Assembly (NCBI GenBank): GCA_964570935.1
Contig: CAZMZP010000005.1
Coordinates: 1 to 31,700, forward strand
Length of the DNA: 31,700 nt
Direction of reading: 5' to 3'
Source of the DNA: JAFGJU01 sp964570935
GTDB lineage: Bacteria; Eisenbacteria; RBG-16-71-46; JAFGJU01
The notes below the pieces were generated by a model. That model had not been told where the DNA came from. It worked only from the letters and a program-made list of their open reading frames with translations, and searched no databases. Below are positions 1 to 6,489 of the stretch, in pieces (within the stretch, counting starts at the first letter, position 1; every line of letters begins with the position of its first letter). Made by a program: the position numbers and the translations under genes.

Positions 1-203
1 ACAACGCCAAGAAGATGATAGAGGACGGTCAGCTGAAGGACGAGAAGGGCAACGTCATCTTGAAGGGCAGCTTCACCCATGCCGCTGCGGTGGTTGGAGA
101 CACGGTCGGCGACCCGTTCAAGGACACGGCGGGGCCCTCGCTGCACGTTTTGGTGAAACTGTTGAGCACCATCACTCTCGTGATGTGTCCGCTGTTTATC
201 TAG
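1..203 (+). CDS. hppA: Membrane-bound ion-translocating pyrophosphatase, C-terminal end (partial)
   Basis: The reading frame is open from the first base and stops at TAG 201-203, so only about the last 66 residues are present. They contain the motif GDTVGDPFKDTAGPS, the signature of the last cytoplasmic loop of membrane pyrophosphatases, which binds Mg-pyrophosphate. A final hydrophobic helix (LVKLLSTITLVMCPLFI) follows. The family hydrolyses PPi and pumps H+ or Na+ across the cytoplasmic membrane, which saves energy in anaerobes. The residues that separate K+-dependent from K+-independent and H+- from Na+-pumping forms lie upstream of the window, so the subtype cannot be assigned. The family assignment is secure. 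Confidence 0.95.
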   Translation, partial: NAKKMIEDGQLKDEKGNVILKGSFTHAAAVVGDTVGDPFKDTAGPSLHVLVKLLSTITLVMCPLFI

Positions 204-209
204 GTCTCG

Positions 210-226
210 CTGCGGCACGGCCGCAG
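210..226 (+). terminator. Hairpin just after hppA, possible terminator
   Basis: A 7-bp perfect stem (CTGCGGC/GCCGCAG) with a 3-nt loop begins 6 bases after the hppA stop codon. There is no clear T-run after it, so it may only stabilise the 3' end. Weak call. Confidence 0.3.
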
Positions 227-336
227 AACACTTTCGGCCGGCTGGGGGCGCCGCACACTCAGCGCGACTTCCGGCCGGCCTCGTCCCCGGGGCAACGGCG
301 GCGCAACGAACCGGCTGTGACCCCGGCAGGCCGCTC

Positions 337-353
337 CCGGCAGGGCCTGCCGG
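337..353. promoter_or_regulatory. 17-bp palindrome directly upstream of the cytidine deaminase SD
   Basis: CCGGCAGG-G-CCTGCCGG is a perfect palindrome that ends 13 bases before the ATG at 366 and abuts the SD-like GGAAAGGGG. A second copy of the left arm (CCCCGGCAGG, 321-330) could compete for the same right arm. It could act as a repressor site or as an RNA hairpin limiting ribosome access. Only the symmetry is seen; the function is inferred. Confidence 0.35.
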
Positions 354-365
354 AAAGGGGTTCCC

Positions 366-767
366 ATGGAGCATCTCGAGGTTGACGCGATAGACAGAGA
401 ACTCATCGCCGCGGCCGCCGACGTAATTCGGAGTAACTTTCGTGAGGACAGGCACACCGTGGGCGCTGCCGTGCGATGCTCTTCCGGCAAGACTTACGCG
501 GGAGTGAACGTGGACTCGTGCGGCTACGGCCCGTGCGCCGAACCCATCGCGGTGGGAGCGGCAATAAGCGCCGGTGAGAGGGACATCCTGACAATAGTCG
601 CGGTGGAGGGCAGGAGCGGCCAGTATCAGGTCCTCTCGCCGTGCGGGAACTGCCGGCAGCTTCTCCTGGACTACGCGCCGCGTGCCGCGGTCATCCTCCA
701 GCTCGAGGGAAGCGTGGTCAAGGTCAACGTCCGGGACCTCCTACCCGCGCCGTACAGGAGCTTCTGA
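366..767 (+). CDS. Cytidine deaminase family protein, blasticidin-S deaminase-like
   Basis: This 133-residue zinc deaminase has the small tetrameric form. The first zinc motif is GPCAEPIAVGAA (Cys ligand plus catalytic Glu) and the second is SPCGNCRQLLLDY (two Cys ligands). Family members hydrolyse the 4-amino group of cytidine or deoxycytidine. The spacing, GPCAE rather than the usual housekeeping sequence, and the C-terminal NVRDLLPAPY resemble fungal blasticidin-S deaminase more than typical Cdd. The substrate may therefore be a cytosine-containing natural product instead of, or as well as, cytidine. The ATG at 366 is preceded by GGAAAGGGG. It stands alone between hppA and the convergent beta-lactamase-like gene. 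The fold is certain, the substrate is not. Confidence 0.9.
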   Translation: MEHLEVDAIDRELIAAAADVIRSNFREDRHTVGAAVRCSSGKTYAGVNVDSCGYGPCAEPIAVGAAISAGERDILTIVAVEGRSGQYQVLSPCGNCRQLLLDYAPRAAVILQLEGSVVKVNVRDLLPAPYRSF

Positions 768-806
768 GAACGCTTCCCCGCTTCTCCAGCCGTCCCGGTC
801 CGCGTA

Positions 807-2285
807 CTATTTCAGCCTCTTCACCAGCCCCGTGACCTTCCGGCCCACGTTCATGGCCGCCGGCGGGTCGTAGTTTGACAACACGACAACCACATGGCCG
901 GTCTTGGGCAGCGTCTCCACGTACGCGTTGATGCCCGGCGCGCCGCCCGCAACGGCTGCACCCGACTCGGCAACGCTCCGGGACACGCCGGACGCGCCAA
1001 GCACGCCCGCTTTCAGGGCGACCACAAGCTTCAGGAGATCGTCCGCCGTGGAGTACCCGCCCCCGGCCGAACTTCCCCGAGCCGGCCGCGTGTAGATGTT
1101 GTTCCGCCGCGACTCACCCGGATGCTCCTTTCCGTCCCAGTCGCGCGTGTAGCCGCTGGCCACACCCCGAGCGGGAAAGTCCGCCTCCAGATGTTCCGTG
1201 CTTTTCATGCCCGTTGGGTCGCAAATGTGCTCCCGGACATAGTCGAAGTAGCCTTGTCCGCTGGCCTTTTCCACGATCATACCCAACACCACGTACCCCC
1301 CGTTCGAGTACGCGTTCGAAGTCCCAGGAGTGAAAGCCAGTGGTTCGGAGCCAAACAGCTGCAAATAGTCAGCCAGGTCTCTTATCCGGTCCTTGGGCGT
1401 GCTCTCGTACCTGTCCCCGAAGAAGTCGCCTATTCCGGAGCTCATGTCCAGCAGATGACTTACCGTCACCTTCGCGGCGGCCTCCTTGTTCGGATAGTCG
1501 GGCAGGAACTTCCCTATTGTGTCGTCCATGCTCACGGCGCCCCCCGCCACCAGCTGCTCTATCGCGATGCGCGTGAAGAACTTGTTGATCGAGCCCAGGT
1601 TGAAACGGGTGTCCACGGTGTTCGGCACTTCATACTCCTTGCTCGCCAGACCGTATGCCTTCCTGAAGATCGGGCCGTCCGACCCGGCCAACAGGACCAC
1701 GCCTGAGAATTCGTCGCGCGCCGCCAGCGAGTCCAGGTACGCCGACAACTCAGCCACCAGCTGTGTTTCATCCATCGGCGGGCCTGTCGATTCGAGGGAA
1801 GGCGGGCCATCCCGCAACTCGAAGCGCGCGCCCAGCAGCCGGTGCGGAGCTCCCGGTTCGAACGCGAATGATATCTCCAGCCACTTCCCAGTCGTTCCGC
1901 TGGCTAAGACCGTCAGGGCGTCCTCTTCCGCCTCAGTGACCTTCTCCAGTTGAAGCGCGCCCGCGTCGGTCTTAATCCGTCGCAGGGCCTCCAGTCGGCC
2001 CTCCACCGGTCTCTGCCTGGCAGCTTCAGGGGACAGGTTGGACGTCAGGTATTGCCGCATAACGTCCTCGTTCTCGCTGTTGAAAGCCTCGAAGTAGTCG
2101 GCCACTCGTCTTCCCGCGGCCGTGTCCGGCAGCCGTGACGTCTGGGCTGCGCCAGACACCGGGCTCACGGGGCCGGCATGCGCGTCGGTCTCGGAGGTCT
2201 CGGCCCAGCTTGTTCCGTGCTCCTCTGACGGCACTGTCAACAGGCAGCAAAGCAGCAGCACTGTCAGGTAAGACCCGGTCTTCAT
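807..2285 (-). CDS. Secreted serine hydrolase, beta-lactamase/class C PBP family
   Basis: This 492-residue protein starts with a hydrophobic signal peptide (TVLLLCCLLTV). Residues about 58-165 form an extra N-terminal domain of the kind seen in some Beta-lactamase-family (PF00144) proteins. The catalytic domain follows, with the SxxK motif SINK (Ser232, Lys235), the YxN motif YSN (326-328) and a late glycine-rich GGAPGIN strand in place of KTG/HTG. This fold is shared by AmpC, D,D-peptidases and esterases; no feature here identifies an antibiotic-hydrolysing enzyme. A periplasmic peptidase or esterase is at least as likely. The start is well supported: AAAGGAGG lies 5-6 bases before the ATG. 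It runs convergently to the cytidine deaminase, and a TATAAT box lies about 50 bases upstream. Confidence 0.9.
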   Translation of the reverse strand: MKTGSYLTVLLLCCLLTVPSEEHGTSWAETSETDAHAGPVSPVSGAAQTSRLPDTAAGRRVADYFEAFNSENEDVMRQYLTSNLSPEAARQRPVEGRLEALRRIKTDAGALQLEKVTEAEEDALTVLASGTTGKWLEISFAFEPGAPHRLLGARFELRDGPPSLESTGPPMDETQLVAELSAYLDSLAARDEFSGVVLLAGSDGPIFRKAYGLASKEYEVPNTVDTRFNLGSINKFFTRIAIEQLVAGGAVSMDDTIGKFLPDYPNKEAAAKVTVSHLLDMSSGIGDFFGDRYESTPKDRIRDLADYLQLFGSEPLAFTPGTSNAYSNGGYVVLGMIVEKASGQGYFDYVREHICDPTGMKSTEHLEADFPARGVASGYTRDWDGKEHPGESRRNNIYTRPARGSSAGGGYSTADDLLKLVVALKAGVLGASGVSRSVAESGAAVAGGAPGINAYVETLPKTGHVVVVLSNYDPPAAMNVGRKVTGLVKRLK

Positions 2286-2331
2286 GCGCTCCTCCTTTTG
2301 AGCAGGTTCGTGCCAGTGCCTTCTCCCGTCT

Positions 2332-2360
2332 ATTATACGTATGGAGCCCGATACTGTTCC
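2332..2360 (-). promoter_or_regulatory. Promoter candidate for the beta-lactamase-like gene
   Basis: Read on the minus strand, a perfect -10 TATAAT (2332-2337) lies 17 bp downstream of GGAACA (2355-2360), a weak -35. The predicted start near 2324 gives a leader of about 40 bases with the strong SD. Confidence 0.5.
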
Positions 2361-2436
2361 GTGGACCCCAAGTCCGCGCAGAGCTGTGCTCGTTCGGCGT
2401 CCCGGCTCCCGGCCCCGCGACCGGCCTGCTTTGTGA

Positions 2437-2466
2437 TTGACACTTCCGACTTCCCGTGTCTAGACT
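2437..2466 (+). promoter_or_regulatory. Promoter candidate for fbp
   Basis: A perfect -35 TTGACA (2437-2442), an 18-bp spacer and TAGACT (2461-2466) as -10. The predicted leader is about 130 bases and includes the 2505-2521 hairpin. Confidence 0.45.
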
Positions 2467-2606
2467 ATTGGTTCGCGGCTTTAACATCCACACTGGCTCG
2501 CGCATCCTCACTCGCTGAGGAGCGTAAAGGCCTGGACATACATGCGCTGCGTCACCCCTAACCGAGGCTCCTGGACATAGCGACCTCTGCACAGTAAGGA
2601 GGAAAG

Positions 2607-3713
2607 ATGGCTGGAAAGAAAACGACCATCAGTGTCATCAAGGCCGACGTGGGAGGATACGTCGGACACTCGAGCATGCATCCGGACCTTGTCGCGAAGG
2701 CCAACGAGATGCTGGAGGCCGCCGCCGAGAAGGGACGCGTCGTCGACTTCCATGTTACTTCGTGCGGGGATGACCTCGAGCTCATCATGACCCACAACAA
2801 GGGCCCGGAGGCGGCCGACATCCACAAGCTCGCGTGGGACATCTTCCTCGCCGGCACGGAGGTGGCCAAGAAACTCGGGCTGTACGGCGCCGGACAGGAC
2901 ATACTTAAGGACGCCTTCAGCGGCAATGTGAAGGGAATGGGTCCAGGCGTTGCGGAGATGGAAATCACCGAGAGGAAGAGCGAGCCGATCATCGTGTTCA
3001 TGGCTGACAAGACCTCTCCCGGCGCGTGGAACCTTCCGCTGTACAAGATGTTCGCGGACCCGTTCAATACCGCCGGCCTGGTCATAGACCCGAGCATGCA
3101 CGACGGCTTTAATTTCCTGATCCTCGACGTGCTGGAATCAAAGGAGATCATGCTCTCGGCGCCGGACGAGCTCTACGACATACTCGCTCTGATAGGTTCG
3201 CACTCCAGGTACATGATAAAGGCCATATACAGGCGCGCGGACGGAGAGATCGGAGCCAGCGCCTCCACCCAGAAATTGAGCCTCATCGCCGGCAAGTACG
3301 TCGGGAAGGACGATCCAGTGCTGATAGTACGCTCTCAGAGCGGCCTGCCCGCGGTCGGCGAAGTGCTTGAACCGTTTGCGTTTCCACACATCGTCGAAGG
3401 TTGGATGAGAGGCTCACACAACGGGCCTCTCATGCCGGTCAGCTTTGGCAACGCCACCCCGACCAGGTTCGACGGGCCGCCCAGGGTCATCGCCGCCGGC
3501 TTCCAGGTAACGGACAGCCACCTGGTGGGTCCCGTTGACATGTTTGACGACCCGGCCTTCGACATGACCAGGGACAAGGCCAACGAGATCGGCGAATACA
3601 TGAGGAGGCACGGCCCGTTTGAGCCGCACAGACTGCCCGCGGACCAGATGGAGTACACGACTCTTCCGAGCCTTCTCGCGAAGCTTAAGGACAGGTTCAA
3701 GAACGCAACGTAA
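2607..3713 (+). CDS. fbp: Bifunctional fructose-1,6-bisphosphate aldolase/phosphatase (archaeal type)
   Basis: This 368-residue protein matches the class V FBPase family (PF01950) over its whole length. The family condenses DHAP with glyceraldehyde-3-phosphate and then dephosphorylates the FBP in the same, remodelled active site, which makes it a one-way gluconeogenic enzyme. Visible hallmarks are the metal-ligand regions KADVGGYVGH (13-21) and THNKG (62-66), plus the switch-loop segment AGKYVGKDDP. In that segment Tyr231, Lys234, Asp235 and Asp236 align with the Schiff-base lysine region (Tyr229, Lys232) of the Sulfolobus enzyme. It is most common in archaea and deep-branching or thermophilic bacteria. 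The start is fixed by AAGGAGG before the ATG. The gene is monocistronic, with a strong terminator hairpin at 3755-3795. Confidence 0.95.
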   Translation: MAGKKTTISVIKADVGGYVGHSSMHPDLVAKANEMLEAAAEKGRVVDFHVTSCGDDLELIMTHNKGPEAADIHKLAWDIFLAGTEVAKKLGLYGAGQDILKDAFSGNVKGMGPGVAEMEITERKSEPIIVFMADKTSPGAWNLPLYKMFADPFNTAGLVIDPSMHDGFNFLILDVLESKEIMLSAPDELYDILALIGSHSRYMIKAIYRRADGEIGASASTQKLSLIAGKYVGKDDPVLIVRSQSGLPAVGEVLEPFAFPHIVEGWMRGSHNGPLMPVSFGNATPTRFDGPPRVIAAGFQVTDSHLVGPVDMFDDPAFDMTRDKANEIGEYMRRHGPFEPHRLPADQMEYTTLPSLLAKLKDRFKNAT

Positions 3714-3727
3714 CCTGCCGGCCGTGA

Positions 3728-6427
3728 TCACTCGCGCCCGCGGCCCCTACTCGCGGAGAGCAGAGCAAGGACACGCAGAGTCCGCTCTGCTCTCCACTTC
3801 TTTGCCTTTCGGACGAAAGGATGCGACGCGGTGGGGTCTGCCGTGCTCACGGCCAGGAGGCCCGCACCGCTAATCTCGAACGTCACGCATCCGACTTCGT
3901 CGGTTCGAAACACCCGTGCCCCGGCTTGCTCATACGACTCGACCACCCTGCGCGAAGGATGGCCGAATCTGTTTCTCCGTCCCACGCTGAACACCACAAA
4001 GTCCGGCCTCACGGCTTCAACGAAGCGCCGGCTGAGCGTCGCGGCCGCGCCGTGATGGGGCGCCTTCACGACGGTGACCACTCGACGCTCGGGCCCGGAG
4101 CCGTTTCCTCCTTTGGCGAGCCTGCCCGCCAGTGCGTCCAGGACCTCGGCGCCGACGTCCCCGGTCAGTATGAATCGCACGTTCCCGTGTTCCATGACAC
4201 AAACGATGGATGAGTCGTTGAGCGAGGAGGACGAAGTGTCGAATGCGGTGCCGCCTGTGGGATGCACGAAGTAGATCGACGCACTCCGGCCGTGCCGCGA
4301 GACTTCGGCCGTGTCACCGAGCGACTTCCCGGAGCGCCCGGCCGTGTCGAGAGCAATCCGCTGTTTCCGGCAGGCCCGCGCGACCGACTTCCGGAGGCAG
4401 CTTGTGCCGTCCGCCGCTGACGTCACGACCCGGCCGATCCTCCCCTTTTCCACGAGCCACATCAAACCCCCGGCATGGTCGGAATGGAAGTGGGACACTA
4501 GCGCCAAGTCGACCCTGCGGAGCCCCACGGCCCTGAGAAACGGCGCCAGCACCTTCTGCCCGGAGTCCCACCCCTCCTTGGCTTCGCCCGCGTCCACCAG
4601 CACAGACCCTCCGTCCGGGAAGCGTATCAAAGCGGCGTCGCCCTGCCCGACGTCCAGAAAATCCACGGTCAGGCGCGACGCACCCCCCGTCCCGCGTCCT
4701 GCCGGTAGTTTCGCCGGTATCGCGCCGACGAAACGCGCCAGCAGGATCGCCACGCACGAAATTGTCAGCAACATCGCGGTCCAATGCATTTTCGAGGAAC
4801 GCCGTTCGGCTCCGGCGGTTAGGCTCAGGGCCGCGAAGAAACATATCACGAACACCACCACCTCGGCCGCGTGCGGCCGTGAAAGCTCCAAAACCGCGCG
4901 CGGCATGGAGGAGGTCAGGCCCGCCACTAGGTTGCAGAGCCTCAGAAGAAGCCAGGTAAGGTCGAACGCCCACCCGGCCGCCCACGGGAACACGCCCGCC
5001 AGGACCAGCGCGAAGAACCCGCAGACCAGTCCTCCGGACGCGAGGGGGATCCCCAAGAGATTGGCCGGTACGGCCACCATAGACACGCTGCCGAACTGGA
5101 GCGCAAGAAGCGGCAGGACACCCAGCTGCGCGACGCAGGTCGTGAGAGCGGTGGCGCCCACGTATTTCCAGAGTCGGTCCGGCACTCGCACGACCTGTTT
5201 CAGACGCCGCGCCAATTTCACCGACATGATGACGGAACCCGTGGCCAGGTAAGACAGCTGAAAGCCCGGGTCCCAGAAGTAGCGCGGGCTCACGAGCAGC
5301 AGAGCAGCGCAGCTCGCGAATAGAGGGGCCAGGAGCTCCGTGCTCCGCCCGAACAGGCGGGAACAGGTCATCCAGGTCAGCATCAGGGCCGCCCGGACAG
5401 TCGGCGGCTGGAAGCCCGACAGGCCGCAGTAGAACCACACCAGTACCACCGCTCCCACCAGCGCGGCCCGCTCCCGGAATCCAGCGCCCTTCAGCAGGAT
5501 GAGTGCCGCCAGGCCCACCAGGGCGGTGTGGAGCCCCGACACCGACAGTATGTGCACCAGACCGGAGTCCCTGAACGCGGCCTTGGTCTCCTCAGAGAAC
5601 TCTCCTCTCTCGCCCAGGGTAAGCGCGAGCAAGAACGCTCTCTCTTCACCGGTCATCCGCTTCCGGATCGACTCCCGTATCCATTGACGCAGCGGAGCTA
5701 CGTACGTACCGACGACGCCCCTGGATCCGTCGGCCCTCTTGAGCGAGGGCCGGAGGAAGCCCGGCACTTCCAGCACGTGCCAGACTCCCTGCTGGAAGAG
5801 GTACGCCGCCTCGCTGTACCCACTCTGGTTGCGCGCACCGAGTGAAGTTCGAAGGCTGCCCGTAACAGTCAGCGTGTCGCCCGGGCTCATGTCGTCGGGA
5901 AGTTTCCTCAGCCTGACAAGCACCTTCCGCCCTGACGCCCGCACCAAGACTGACCCGCCCGTGCGCGCCGGCTGGGGAAACGCGCAAACTCGCCCGCGGA
6001 CGGTCGCTGTCCTTTCCGCCAGGAGTGTCACGCCAGCCGACTCCGCGCTGACTCTTTCTGATGCCGCGAACCCGACCGTCGCGACCACCGCCGACGCCGT
6101 CAGCAAATCACGAAGGGTCACCCAGAAGCCGGACGGCCCGCCCCTTCGCGCGGCCAACAGCGTGACCAAAAGAGCCACGACCAGCAGCAGCCAACTGTCT
6201 GGACACAGGCACATCGACAACCCGGTGCCCGTCACGACGCAGAGACAAAACCTGGCGCTGCCGCAATTCCACACAGTCCACCACCCCACCCACTGCCGGG
6301 GGCAACGCCCGTGCCAGTATGAGTAGCCCGGTGTTCCGCCCTGAGCGGGCGCCGGCTTCAAAGGGTATGTGGACACAGTCAACGGAAACGAACGAGAAGT
6401 TGGCAGGCGCAGTCTGTGCGAGCGCAA
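3728..6427 (-). CDS. comEC: ComEC/Rec2-family DNA uptake channel
   Basis: This inner-membrane protein carries single-stranded DNA into the cytoplasm during natural transformation. The full three-part architecture is seen: an OB-fold-like extracytoplasmic region (about residues 130-225), a multi-helix Competence domain with the family signature GLVHILSVSGLHTALV, and a C-terminal metallo-beta-lactamase domain. That last domain opens with DFLDVGQGDA, contains an intact HFHSDH metal motif (residues 646-651), and continues with TGDV and APHHG. The start is uncertain. The first 45 residues of the longest frame are Pro/Arg-rich and unlike ComEC, so a GTG at 6289 or 6274, or the ATG at 6214, is more plausible. 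The 3' end overlaps the fbp terminator hairpin, giving a Arg/Ser-rich tail. No other competence genes are in the window. Confidence 0.9.
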   Translation of the reverse strand: MRSHRLRLPTSRSFPLTVSTYPLKPAPAQGGTPGYSYWHGRCPRQWVGWWTVWNCGSARFCLCVVTGTGLSMCLCPDSWLLLVVALLVTLLAARRGGPSGFWVTLRDLLTASAVVATVGFAASERVSAESAGVTLLAERTATVRGRVCAFPQPARTGGSVLVRASGRKVLVRLRKLPDDMSPGDTLTVTGSLRTSLGARNQSGYSEAAYLFQQGVWHVLEVPGFLRPSLKRADGSRGVVGTYVAPLRQWIRESIRKRMTGEERAFLLALTLGERGEFSEETKAAFRDSGLVHILSVSGLHTALVGLAALILLKGAGFRERAALVGAVVLVWFYCGLSGFQPPTVRAALMLTWMTCSRLFGRSTELLAPLFASCAALLLVSPRYFWDPGFQLSYLATGSVIMSVKLARRLKQVVRVPDRLWKYVGATALTTCVAQLGVLPLLALQFGSVSMVAVPANLLGIPLASGGLVCGFFALVLAGVFPWAAGWAFDLTWLLLRLCNLVAGLTSSMPRAVLELSRPHAAEVVVFVICFFAALSLTAGAERRSSKMHWTAMLLTISCVAILLARFVGAIPAKLPAGRGTGGASRLTVDFLDVGQGDAALIRFPDGGSVLVDAGEAKEGWDSGQKVLAPFLRAVGLRRVDLALVSHFHSDHAGGLMWLVEKGRIGRVVTSAADGTSCLRKSVARACRKQRIALDTAGRSGKSLGDTAEVSRHGRSASIYFVHPTGGTAFDTSSSSLNDSSIVCVMEHGNVRFILTGDVGAEVLDALAGRLAKGGNGSGPERRVVTVVKAPHHGAAATLSRRFVEAVRPDFVVFSVGRRNRFGHPSRRVVESYEQAGARVFRTDEVGCVTFEISGAGLLAVSTADPTASHPFVRKAKKWRAERTLRVLALLSASRGRGRE
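3755..3795 (+). terminator. Intrinsic terminator of fbp, embedded in the 3' end of comEC
   Basis: The arms GGAGAGCAGAGC (3755-3766) and GCTCTGCTCTCC (3784-3795) pair perfectly over 12 bp. An inner GGAC/GTCC helix extends the stem. On the plus strand a pyrimidine-rich ACTTCTTTGCCTTT tract follows. It lies 41 bases beyond the fbp stop, inside the last codons of the convergent comEC. Confidence 0.7.
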
Positions 6428-6489
6428 AGATGTGCCATGCGGAAATGTGCGAGAGCAGGCTCGGAAATGTCTCGGCGGGGCGCCGCCCC

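Larger units (their letters stand above)
2286..2606. other. Divergent intergenic region, beta-lactamase-like gene and fbp
   Basis: No gene is seen here. It holds back-to-back promoter candidates (minus strand 2332-2360, plus strand 2437-2466) and a 6-bp hairpin in the fbp leader (TCCTCA/TGAGGA, 2505-2521). The strong fbp SD AAGGAGG sits at its right edge. Confidence 0.6.

Noticed and set aside
894..1706. 270-codon plus-strand open frame
   Set aside because: It is antisense to the beta-lactamase-like gene, whose motifs, signal peptide and SD are convincing. The product is low-complexity Arg/Pro/His sequence.
807..2285. Antibiotic-resistance beta-lactamase
   Set aside because: The fold is shared with peptidases and esterases, the KTG-type motif is atypical, and there is an extra N-terminal domain; resistance is not supported.
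4314..5438. 374-codon minus-strand frame
   Set aside because: It is a shifted frame inside comEC with Gly/Arg-rich composition and no recognisable family.
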